From the NCBI GenBank assembly GCA_945902745.1, contig CAMDNE010000010.1, forward strand, positions 45,317 through 109,316: a stretch of 64,000 bases of DNA. The letters run 5' to 3'. Origin of the DNA: Chitinophaga pinensis. GTDB taxonomy: Bacteria; Bacteroidota; Bacteroidia; Flavobacteriales_D; Crocinitomicaceae. Below the pieces are notes generated by a model. The model did no database searches and was not told the DNA's origin. It worked only from the letters and a program-made list of their open reading frames with translations. Of this stretch, positions 37,190 through 44,648 are shown in pieces (the first letter of the stretch is position 1; each line of letters starts with the position of its first letter). A program made the translations under genes and the position numbers.

Positions 37190-38275
37190 TTATTTTTGTT
37201 CAGGAAACAAACTTAACAATCCTTCTTCAGAAGCATCACAAATTCCCCGTTCAGTTATTATTTTAGTAATTAGTCTTGCCGGTGTTACATCAAACCCGTA
37301 ATTACTTGCAGGAGTTGTTTCTGGACAAATTAAAACAGGTTCTATTTTCCCAGATGGACCTTTCCCAATCATATAGCGCACTTCATCTTGATTGCGTTCT
37401 TCAATCGGAATTTCTTTTAATCCATCACGAATTGACATGTCTAAAGTCGTTGAAGGTAATGCTACATAAAATGGAATATTGTTGTCTTTCGCAGCAAGCG
37501 CTTTTAAATATGTTCCAATTTTATTTGCTACATCACCATTTCGAGTTGTTCTGTCTGTCCCAACAATTACCATATCAACCATGCCATGTTGCATGAGATG
37601 TCCGCCAGCATTATCTACAATCAACGTGTGAGGAACAGCGTGTTTTGTCAATTCATAACAAGTAAGATTTGAACCTTGGTTTCTAGGTCGAGTTTCGTCC
37701 ACCCATACATGAACTTTTATTCCTTTTTGGATTGCTTGATAAATGGGTGAAGTTATTGTTCCCCATTCAACACATCCGAGCATTCCAGCATTGCAATGTG
37801 TCAAAATATTAACCGCCTCACCATTTTTGTTTTTAGCAAGTTCTTCAATTATCGGTAAACCATGAACGCCAATCATTCGGCATGTTTCAACATCTTCTTC
37901 AACAATTGCATTTGCAGCATCCCAAGCGCATGTTAAAAAATCTGATTCACAATTATCTAATGCAACACGCATTTTATCTAATGCCCAAAACAAGTTAACT
38001 GCAGTTGGTCGAGAAGCTCTCAAGTCAGAAAATGCTTGATCTAAAAATGCACCGTCCAATTCATCTTCAATCATTTCTCGAACAGCTAAATAAATTCCAT
38101 AAGCTGCGGTTGCGCCAATTAGAGGAGCTCCTCTAACGGTCATTTCTTTTATCGCTTCTTCAGCATCTTCGTATGTTTCAAGCTTAACAACAACAAATTC
38201 ATGTGGAAGTTTGCGTTGATCAATTACTTCAACATACTTGTCTTCTGTAGTCCAAATTGTGCGAAATTTACTCAT
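37190..38275 (-). CDS. mtnA: S-methyl-5-thioribose-1-phosphate isomerase
   Basis: Isomerises methylthioribose-1-phosphate to methylthioribulose-1-phosphate in methionine salvage. 361 residues, the usual length. Motifs: RGAP-x-I-G (48-54), catalytic Cys161 in LTHCNAG, ETRPRNQG (194-201), Asp241 in VIVGTDR and the GDVANKIGT segment (248-255). MtnA is homologous to eIF2B alpha, but the Cys/Asp pair is specific to the isomerase. Next to mtnC and within the salvage cluster, supporting the assignment. No mtnK, mtnP or mtnN is visible nearby, so the route to MTR-1-P is elsewhere. Confidence 0.95.
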   Translation of the reverse strand: MSKFRTIWTTEDKYVEVIDQRKLPHEFVVVKLETYEDAEEAIKEMTVRGAPLIGATAAYGIYLAVREMIEDELDGAFLDQAFSDLRASRPTAVNLFWALDKMRVALDNCESDFLTCAWDAANAIVEEDVETCRMIGVHGLPIIEELAKNKNGEAVNILTHCNAGMLGCVEWGTITSPIYQAIQKGIKVHVWVDETRPRNQGSNLTCYELTKHAVPHTLIVDNAGGHLMQHGMVDMVIVGTDRTTRNGDVANKIGTYLKALAAKDNNIPFYVALPSTTLDMSIRDGLKEIPIEERNQDEVRYMIGKGPSGKIEPVLICPETTPASNYGFDVTPARLITKIITERGICDASEEGLLSLFPEQK

Positions 38276-38285
38276 GTATTTTGAT

Positions 38286-38987
38286 TCAGTTTTTTGTTAT
38301 TTCAATTTCATTAAAATCGGTAGCAATACTTTTCCAATTTGCTTCAGTTCCGGGTCGAGTAAGTTGGATTGTTTGATATCCAATTTGATCAGCAGCGTCT
38401 AATTCTTCCATAATATCAGAAAGAAAAAGAATCTCAGATGGTTTTAGCAATAATTCTTCAGCTATTTTCTGGTAGGTTTCTTTCTCTCTTTTTGTTCCCG
38501 TAGTTGTATCGAAATAATTAGAAAAGTAAGGAGTTAAATCGCCACTTTCACTGTACCCAAAAATTAGTTTTTGAGCAGCTATTGAACCAGAAGAAAAGAT
38601 TCCCATTTTTATTCCTTGTTGTTTCCATACTTCTAAAGAGGTCGCAAAATCAGGATAAACATGACCTTTTATTTCGCCATTTTTGTAGCCATTTTCCCAA
38701 ATGATGCCTTGTACAGTTTTTAAAGGAGTTATTTTTCTGTCCTCAAGACTCCATTGTAAAAGCTTTTCAATTATTTCATCAACAGAACGAATTTTTTCCC
38801 CTTCCAAAGAATAAGCTAATTCAACCGTTTTTTTAAACGCTTCTTGAACCTCTTGCAAATGTGTTAATTCCTTTAATTCAAAAATATGTTTTCTAAAATA
38901 GGGAAACAATGTATCATAAACGAAACTAATTGAAGTTGTTGTTCCTTCAATATCAGTTAGAATATACTTAACGTTTTTGATTTGCAT
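38286..38987 (-). CDS. mtnC: Enolase-phosphatase E1 (acireductone synthase)
   Basis: A HAD-family bifunctional enolase/phosphatase turning 2,3-diketo-5-methylthiopentyl-1-phosphate into acireductone. 233 residues from ATG at 38987, where the family's normal start is (MQIKNVKYILTDIEGTTTSI); a further ATG at 39023 would add 12 residues. The HAD nucleophile region is D12-I-E14-G, a characteristic substitution of this subfamily; motif II SSGS is at about residue 135 and motif III/IV FLSDIMEELDAA at about 190. It ends 11 bases before mtnA, forming an mtnC-mtnA unit. Confidence 0.93.
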   Translation of the reverse strand: MQIKNVKYILTDIEGTTTSISFVYDTLFPYFRKHIFELKELTHLQEVQEAFKKTVELAYSLEGEKIRSVDEIIEKLLQWSLEDRKITPLKTVQGIIWENGYKNGEIKGHVYPDFATSLEVWKQQGIKMGIFSSGSIAAQKLIFGYSESGDLTPYFSNYFDTTTGTKREKETYQKIAEELLLKPSEILFLSDIMEELDAADQIGYQTIQLTRPGTEANWKSIATDFNEIEITKN

Positions 38988-39098
38988 GTTGTAAAGATAA
39001 AAATCAAAAAGTATTTGCTTCATCTTATATGGTATAAAAATTGCTCATGCCCTGTAACATTTAAATGACTTTGATAGTCAAACCTAAAAAAAAGACTT

Positions 39099-39884
39099 AT
39101 GAAAAGAGCACTACTATTTTTGACTTTTAGTTTCGTTAGCATATTCTCTAATTCTCAAAAAGGTCAAATTGGTGCTTTTATTCCAATTGACAGTCCTATA
39201 AAAAGTGTTATGCCAAACATGGGAACCAATATTGGATTTGGTTTGCAAGGTTCTTATAGTCCCTTTCATGGGTCTCCTTTTTATATTGAATTAAAAGGAA
39301 GTTGGGGAACATATTCACAAAAATCGCTAGATCAGACCTATTATTTTTCTGATAATAGTCAAACCATCACTAATGTTCACTACAAAAGTTCAATGAGAAA
39401 ATATTTGCTCGGAACGAAATTTATGATTGGAAATGATTTTAGAGCAGTTAGAGGATTTATTACCCCTCAAATTGGTTTAGCAAAATACCGAACTAATATC
39501 GTAATTACAGATCCATCAGATGTTGATGATTGCAAACCTCTAGATAGAAAAACAACTCAAAAAGATATCGGTTTTGTTTATGGTGGTGAATTGGGAATTG
39601 AAATTTCACTTGATCGATTTAATAAAAATCATTCAGATGAAAACAAACATAAGTTAGTAATTTCTGGAAGTTATTTAGCTGGTTTTGATCATTTTGAATA
39701 TGTGAATGTGAAATACATGAAAGATGAGGTTCATGGAACCAATGTTACGCATGCCGATGCTGATATTAACTCAACTTTCATCAATTTGTCTACTAACGAA
39801 ATTCATGAGCATAAAATAGCTGAGTTGTATCACACTTCTTTGATGTACTGGGGAATAAATATTGGGTACGTTTATAATTTCTAG
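39099..39884 (+). CDS. Exported outer-membrane beta-barrel-like protein
   Basis: A 261-residue exported protein; signal peptide about 1-20 (ending IFSNSQ). The mature part has alternating hydrophobic/polar strands with turns such as GTNIGFGLQGSYS, YIELKGSWGTYS and RKYLLGTKFMIG, ending in the aromatic strand YWGINIGYVYNF, as expected of an 8- to 10-strand outer-membrane barrel. I do not recognise the family. It reads opposite to the mtn genes and splits mtnB-mtnD from mtnC-mtnA. Its 3' end is 6 bases from the mtnD stop, with no terminator between, so convergent overlap is likely. Confidence 0.72.
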   Translation: MKRALLFLTFSFVSIFSNSQKGQIGAFIPIDSPIKSVMPNMGTNIGFGLQGSYSPFHGSPFYIELKGSWGTYSQKSLDQTYYFSDNSQTITNVHYKSSMRKYLLGTKFMIGNDFRAVRGFITPQIGLAKYRTNIVITDPSDVDDCKPLDRKTTQKDIGFVYGGELGIEISLDRFNKNHSDENKHKLVISGSYLAGFDHFEYVNVKYMKDEVHGTNVTHADADINSTFINLSTNEIHEHKIAELYHTSLMYWGINIGYVYNF

Positions 39885-39890
39885 ATTACT

Positions 39891-40430
39891 TCAGACGGGC
39901 ATTTTAAAATTAGAAAAATTCTGTTCAAGACTTGATGCAGTGTAATTTGGGATCCAGCCACTCATATCAATAAAGATTCGAATTGCTTTTACGAAGGGAT
40001 TATTCTCACCTGCATCAAACCAATGTTTTGTTCCAGCTGGAACTGAAATCAAATCCCCTTTTTCGCAAAGTAGATTGAAAACTGGCTCTGTTTCAAGGTT
40101 GAACCAAAAAATTCCTTTGCCGTCAACAAAAAATCGAATTTCATCTTCGGAATGTGTATGCTCTGCTAAAAATTTTGAACGAATAGCGTCGTAATTTTCA
40201 GTCAATTCATTAATTGAAATTACATCAGCAGTTACGTAACCGCCTTTGGTCATAAATGGATTTAAGTCATTGGAATAAGCATCTAAAATTTCTTTTTGAG
40301 TTGCTTCGTCGTTAAAAACAACAGAACAATTCCATTGATCGAAAAAGATCCCGCGCGCATTAAAAAATTCTTTGATTTCCTTTGAATCTCGAATTTCTAT
40401 GTTTTGTTCCGGTATTGAAAGTATCGCCAT
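39891..40430 (-). CDS. mtnD: Acireductone dioxygenase
   Basis: A cupin enzyme that oxidises acireductone to the keto-acid precursor of methionine (Fe form) or to off-pathway products (Ni form). 179 residues. The metal ligands are all seen: His91, His93 and Glu97 in EHTHSEDEIRFF and His136 in PAGTKHWFD. The metal bound cannot be told from the sequence. It is directly downstream of mtnB with 107 bases between, a gap carrying a repetitive AT-rich stretch. Start ATG at 40430. Confidence 0.95.
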   Translation of the reverse strand: MAILSIPEQNIEIRDSKEIKEFFNARGIFFDQWNCSVVFNDEATQKEILDAYSNDLNPFMTKGGYVTADVISINELTENYDAIRSKFLAEHTHSEDEIRFFVDGKGIFWFNLETEPVFNLLCEKGDLISVPAGTKHWFDAGENNPFVKAIRIFIDMSGWIPNYTASSLEQNFSNFKMPV

Positions 40431-40537
40431 TTTCTTTTTAGTTACAAGTTGCTAATTATAAGTTATAAGTTACAAATCACTAATCACGAATTATTTCTCC
40501 CCTATGTGATCTATGTTTCTATGTGTTTTCAATTGAA
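40431..40537. repeat. Degenerate TTACAAGTT-type intergenic repeat between mtnB and mtnD
   Basis: The gap holds several imperfect copies of a 7-10 base unit: TTACAAGTT, TTATAAGTTA, AAGTTACAAA, then CACTAATCACGAATTA and ATTACGAATTACG. Such short degenerate repeats resemble filler repeats of other Bacteroidota intergenic regions. No function is apparent; origin by slippage is inference. Confidence 0.5.
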
Positions 40538-41146
40538 TTACGAATTACGTTGAACCATCCACTCACATTGACACAAATACTCCAAAGTTTCAAGATGTCG
40601 TTTTGCTTCGAATAAGGTTCTTCCCCAAGCATATGTTCCATGTTTACGCATTAAAAAAGTATGATTCTGAATCTTAGATTTGTTTTGAAAAAGTGTTTTT
40701 GCAAATGCAGTAATATCTTGTGTGTTATCAAAAATTGGAATTTCAATCGTATTATCATGTGTTGTTTGCCCTTCAAATCCTTTTTGAATTTCGTAACCAC
40801 TAACAATTAATTTATCTGCCAATTGAGATGAGATCAAAACAGGATAAACGGAATGACTGTGCAAAATAACAGTCGTTTCCGGAAATAGTTCATAAATAGC
40901 ACAATGAATCAATGTTTCAGCTGATGGTTTTAAACCTTCAAATTCTCCACTAGAAACGCCTTCATTTGTAACAGTAATAAAATCGTTAGATTGAAAAAGT
41001 GATTTATCAATTCCTGATTTTGAGACCCAGATAGATCCCATTTCATCTTTAAAAGAATAATTTGTTGAAGTAGCCGGTGACCATCCTTTTGAATTATAAT
41101 GGCGAATTGTTTCTGCTAGTTCTATTTTCAGTTGAGAAGATGACAT
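40538..41146 (-). CDS. mtnB: Methylthioribulose-1-phosphate dehydratase
   Basis: A class II aldolase/adducin-family dehydratase making the diketone substrate of mtnC. 202 residues from ATG at 41146; a longer frame to 41239 overlaps the histidine kinase gene by 74 bases and is therefore not chosen. Visible: Glu77 in PSAET, zinc ligands His96 and His98 in ILHSHS, and His169 in MRKHGTYAWG. First gene of the salvage group, 19 bases after the histidine kinase on the same strand. Confidence 0.93.
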   Translation of the reverse strand: MSSSQLKIELAETIRHYNSKGWSPATSTNYSFKDEMGSIWVSKSGIDKSLFQSNDFITVTNEGVSSGEFEGLKPSAETLIHCAIYELFPETTVILHSHSVYPVLISSQLADKLIVSGYEIQKGFEGQTTHDNTIEIPIFDNTQDITAFAKTLFQNKSKIQNHTFLMRKHGTYAWGRTLFEAKRHLETLEYLCQCEWMVQRNS

Positions 41147-41165
41147 TTGTTTTAACCGTTTTGAA

Positions 41166-42509
41166 TTAATTTTTGGGAAGCCAAATTGTAAACGTAGTTC
41201 CTTTTCCGACTTGACTTTTAACATCAATTGTACCTCCATGTTCTTGAATGATTAATCGAACATAGTACAATCCTAAACCAAAGCCTTTGACATTGTGTAA
41301 ATTACCTGTTGGGATGCGATAGAACTTATCAAAAATCAGTTTAAGCTCTTCCCGTTTCATGCCAATTCCATTATCTGTGAATTCTATGACAATCCCTTTT
41401 TTATCAGTTCGTGTGCTAACTTTTATTTCGGGAATTATTTCACAATATTTCACAGCATTGTCTAAGAGGTTGTAAATAACATTTGTGATATGAACAGGGT
41501 CAGCATTTATTGCACCCGATTCGGCATTTAAATTCAACTCTACTTTTACCCCTTGTTCTGATTGATTGAAATTGATATTTTCTTGAGCTTCTTCTAATAA
41601 CTCATGAATATCCATTATTTCTTTGCTTAGAACTAAATGCTCTTTATCCAATTTCGCCACATTCAAAACCCGTTCAACTTGAGTTTCTAAACGTTTATTT
41701 TCTTTGTGAATAATTCCAGCATAACGTTTTAATTTTTCTTCATCATTTGAAAAATCGTTTCTTAGCAACATTTCACTTGAAAGCGCTATCGTTGCAATTG
41801 GCGTTTTCAATTCGTGTGTCATGTTATTAATAAAATCTGTCTTTATTTCAGACAATCTTTTTTGACGAAGAATTACTGCCAATGTATATCCAAAGAATAC
41901 GAGTACCAATAATACAATTATTGAAACGTAAATCCACGGTGAAATTAAGGGCTCTGAATTGCTTATAGATTCGGAAATCACATTTGGGAAATAAACTGTG
42001 AAATAATGACCATCCTTTTTCCAACTTAATTTTGCAGAAGTTATTCCAGTTATTGTATCTGAAACGGGCGCGTAAAGAGAATCTTTAGTGAATTTTATGA
42101 GGTTTCCAAAAACAATTGAATCTGTGAAACAATCGTAAATACCATATTGAAAATCTTGGTGAATGTTTTGGTCGTAAAATTCTTTTTTTAGAAGTGTTTC
42201 TAAATAATAAGGATGTAATTCTTCATTTATATCAACAGTGAAATAATTGGTTCGAACTTGTTTTACAGCGCCATATAAATCAGAGCTATCTGCTGTTTGC
42301 GTTGAAATTTCTTCCAATAAATTTCTTAATGCAATATGGGCTTGTTCAGAAAATTGCTTCAGATTCAAACTGTCTTCTTTTTCCTGAATTGCAATATTGG
42401 TTTGTTGAATTGAAATTGTTTTTCGCATCCAAACCATTTGAACCACAAGTATGCTGGCCAAGGAAATAATTCCAAGAATTACAACAGCATTGATATTCTT
42501 ACGATTCAT
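41166..42509 (-). CDS. Sensor histidine kinase
   Basis: A 447-residue membrane histidine kinase. TM1 is about 8-27, a periplasmic sensor region about 30-190, TM2 about 192-215. Dimerisation/phosphoacceptor His232 sits in FINNMTHELKTPIA; the ATPase shows the N box YNLLDNAVKYC (about 345), G1 DNGIGM (about 375), F-box and G2 GFGLGLYYV (about 405), and the TTFTIWLP end. No HAMP domain is visible, and no response regulator gene is beside it, so its partner is encoded elsewhere. The sensor input is unknown. Start ATG at 42509, six bases after the rhodanese gene. Confidence 0.93.
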   Translation of the reverse strand: MNRKNINAVVILGIISLASILVVQMVWMRKTISIQQTNIAIQEKEDSLNLKQFSEQAHIALRNLLEEISTQTADSSDLYGAVKQVRTNYFTVDINEELHPYYLETLLKKEFYDQNIHQDFQYGIYDCFTDSIVFGNLIKFTKDSLYAPVSDTITGITSAKLSWKKDGHYFTVYFPNVISESISNSEPLISPWIYVSIIVLLVLVFFGYTLAVILRQKRLSEIKTDFINNMTHELKTPIATIALSSEMLLRNDFSNDEEKLKRYAGIIHKENKRLETQVERVLNVAKLDKEHLVLSKEIMDIHELLEEAQENINFNQSEQGVKVELNLNAESGAINADPVHITNVIYNLLDNAVKYCEIIPEIKVSTRTDKKGIVIEFTDNGIGMKREELKLIFDKFYRIPTGNLHNVKGFGLGLYYVRLIIQEHGGTIDVKSQVGKGTTFTIWLPKN

Positions 42510-42515
42510 CCTATT

Positions 42516-42833
42516 TTAATATGTTGACATTGTTGGATCAATCTCATTGGCCCAAGCAAGGATTCCTCCTGTAAGATTGTATAAGTTCTCAAAACCATAA
42601 TTATCCTCTAAAAAATGGACAGCGTTTCCACTTCTTGCTCCAGAACGACATTGAATTATCACTTTGCCTTCTTTTTTGATTTTATCAATGTTGTTTGGAA
42701 TTTCAGCTAATGGGATTAATAATCCGTTCAAGGTACAAATATCATTTTCATGAGGCTCTCTGACATCAATCAATTGAATATCTTCCTTGTTGTCAATCAT
42801 TTGTTTTAATTCCGATACAGTTACTGATTTCAT
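42516..42833 (-). CDS. Single-domain rhodanese sulfurtransferase
   Basis: A 105-residue cytoplasmic protein of one rhodanese domain. Start ATG at 42833 (MKSVTVSELKQ), typical for the family; a frame-start ATG at 42869 would add 12 residues. The active-site loop is C62-R-S-G-A-R-S with the conserved LIDVREPHE (21-29) and a terminal LTGGILAW. It transfers sulfane sulfur through Cys62; the physiological acceptor is unknown. It is 6 bases upstream of the histidine kinase and likely co-transcribed. Confidence 0.9.
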   Translation of the reverse strand: MKSVTVSELKQMIDNKEDIQLIDVREPHENDICTLNGLLIPLAEIPNNIDKIKKEGKVIIQCRSGARSGNAVHFLEDNYGFENLYNLTGGILAWANEIDPTMSTY

Positions 42834-42884
42834 ACGATAAATTTGAATGTCAAAGTTAAAGTATTTCATTCAATTATTAAGCAC

Positions 42885-42915
42885 AAAAAAACTCATCTGT
42901 TATGACGAGTTTTTT
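42885..42915 (-). terminator. Terminator after the flavoprotein gene
   Basis: AAAAAACTCATC (42886-42897) pairs with GACGAGTTTTTT (42904-42915) with one A-C mismatch and 6-base loop; both arms are flanked by A/T tracts, so it can work on either strand. Confidence 0.75.
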
Positions 42916-42940
42916 AAATATGAAATCAGTTCTATTTTGG

Positions 42941-43951
42941 TTAAAATCCTTGAACACCATTCACGGTAGTATATTTCAAAATATTCTTCTTATCTGGATG
43001 AATTCTAGCAAAAGCCGATTGAACAGCAAGCGTTCCTTCATGGAATCCACATAAGATCAATTTCAACTTATTTTCATAGGTATTTACATCTCCAATAGCA
43101 TAAATGCCAGGAATATTAGTGGAATAATCTAAGGTGTTGACTTTGATAGCATTTTTATCAATTTCTAATCCCCAATCCCCAATCGGACCCAAACTTGGCT
43201 TCAACCCAAATAATGGAATCAAATGATCTGTTTCACGAATAATTTCACCGTCTTTTTGATGTGTTATGATTACACTTTCTAATTTATCACCACCATTAAT
43301 ACCAGTTACTTCAGCTTCAGTCACTAAAATAATTTTCCCAGATTCAGCCATGTCTATTACTTTTTGAACGGAATCTAAATGACCTCTAAACGAACTGCTT
43401 CTGTGCACTAAAACTACTTCTTTTGCGATGTTTTTTTCTGCAAGGAAAATGGACCAGTCCAATGCAGAATCACCTCCACCAGCAATCACAACGCGTTTTC
43501 CTCTGTAAAATTCTGGATCTTTGATAATGTATTCAACGCCCTTATCTTCGTATTTGTCAAGCGATTCAATAGGCGGCTTTCTTGGTTCAAAAACGCCCAA
43601 ACCACCCGCAATCATAACAATTGGGGCTTCATGTTTCGTTCCTTTTATAGTTGTAACAATAAATTTATTATCTTCTGTTTTAACAATCGACATGGCCGCT
43701 TCACCTAATGTAAAACCCGGTTTGAATGGAGCAGCCTGCTCCATTAAATTGTCGATTAACTCACCTGCCAAAATACTAGGGAATCCTGGGATATCGTAAA
43801 TAGGTTTTTTTGGATATATCTCCGAACATTGACCCCCTGCAAGCGGCAAAGAATCAATTAAATGGCATTTTAATTTTAAAAGTCCTGCCTCAAAAACGGT
43901 AAACAAGCCAACTGGCCCTGCACCGATTATTATTATATCTGTTTGTATCAT
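42941..43951 (-). CDS. Ferredoxin-NADP+ reductase type 2 (TrxB-like flavoprotein)
   Basis: A 336-residue FAD/NAD(P) oxidoreductase with the thioredoxin-reductase fold. FAD-binding GAGPVGL is at 10-16, AGGQCSEIYPKK at about 39-50, the NADPH-binding GGGDSALDW at about 160, and the C-terminal GIYAIGDVNTYENK at about 285. It lacks the C-x-x-C redox pair of true thioredoxin reductases, which fits the ferredoxin/flavodoxin-NADP+ reductase type 2 group. Probably supplies electrons to ferredoxin-dependent reactions. Separated from the rhodanese gene by a terminator and from the SpoU gene by 81 bases. Confidence 0.9.
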   Translation of the reverse strand: MIQTDIIIIGAGPVGLFTVFEAGLLKLKCHLIDSLPLAGGQCSEIYPKKPIYDIPGFPSILAGELIDNLMEQAAPFKPGFTLGEAAMSIVKTEDNKFIVTTIKGTKHEAPIVMIAGGLGVFEPRKPPIESLDKYEDKGVEYIIKDPEFYRGKRVVIAGGGDSALDWSIFLAEKNIAKEVVLVHRSSSFRGHLDSVQKVIDMAESGKIILVTEAEVTGINGGDKLESVIITHQKDGEIIRETDHLIPLFGLKPSLGPIGDWGLEIDKNAIKVNTLDYSTNIPGIYAIGDVNTYENKLKLILCGFHEGTLAVQSAFARIHPDKKNILKYTTVNGVQGF

Positions 43952-44032
43952 TGTTTATTCTGACTAAAAAGCGCAAAGTTAATTATTTGTTCTTAAACAG
44001 TTAACTCTCCCTTCTGTTTAAATAAAAAGGAA

Positions 44033-44563
44033 TTAAATAAATTTCTTAGCGAATTCCCAAATAACTACTCCCGCGCAAACAGAAACGTTCAAACTGTGCT
44101 TTGTTCCAAACTGTGGAATTTCAATGATGTAATTTGATGCATCAATTACTTTTTGGTCAACACCATTCACTTCATTTCCAAAAACAAGTGCAAACTTTGA
44201 ATCGTTTAACGCATCTATTTCATTTAAGAATGTAGTTTTCTCAGTTTGTTCGATACTACAAATAGAAACACCGGCTGCCTTTAATTCCTTAATTAATTCA
44301 TCGATTGATTGTCGATATTCCCATTCAATAGTTTCTGTTGCACCCAATGCCGTTTTTTGGATATCTCGATGGGGAGGGATGGCTGTTATTCCGCATAAAT
44401 AAATCTTTTCAACATTAAATGCATCAGCGGTTCTAAAGAAGGATCCGATGTTGTTTAAACTTCTGATATCATTGAGAATAACAATGATGGGAAATTTTTT
44501 TTGATGTTTAAAATCTTCCTCAGATACGCGATCGAGTTCCCATAATTTCAGTTTTTTATTCAT
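44033..44563 (-). CDS. SpoU/TrmH-family RNA 2'-O-methyltransferase
   Basis: A 176-residue SPOUT methyltransferase from ATG at 44563 (GTG at 44581 is a weaker option). The three SPOUT motifs are present: NIGSFFRTADAF (motif 1), LVFGNEVNGV (motif 2) and SLNVSVCAGVVIWE (motif 3), forming the knotted SAM site. Substrate is a 2'-O-ribose in tRNA or rRNA but cannot be fixed from the sequence; TrmH/TrmL-like activity is possible. Divergent from mutS, with 85 bases between, so they probably have independent promoters. Confidence 0.92.
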   Translation of the reverse strand: MNKKLKLWELDRVSEEDFKHQKKFPIIVILNDIRSLNNIGSFFRTADAFNVEKIYLCGITAIPPHRDIQKTALGATETIEWEYRQSIDELIKELKAAGVSICSIEQTEKTTFLNEIDALNDSKFALVFGNEVNGVDQKVIDASNYIIEIPQFGTKHSLNVSVCAGVVIWEFAKKFI

Positions 44564-44648
44564 TTTGTTGAAAATATACACCGAAGAAGTTTTGTCTACT
44601 CGCTGCTAGGCTTTAAATTTACCTACAAAAATCACAAATTCATTTCAC

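Noticed and set aside
41147..41239. Longer N-terminus for mtnB
   Set aside because: It overlaps the histidine kinase frame by 74 bases, and the family start fits ATG at 41146.
42941..43951. Thioredoxin reductase
   Set aside because: The C-x-x-C redox pair is missing, fitting ferredoxin-NADP reductase type 2 instead.
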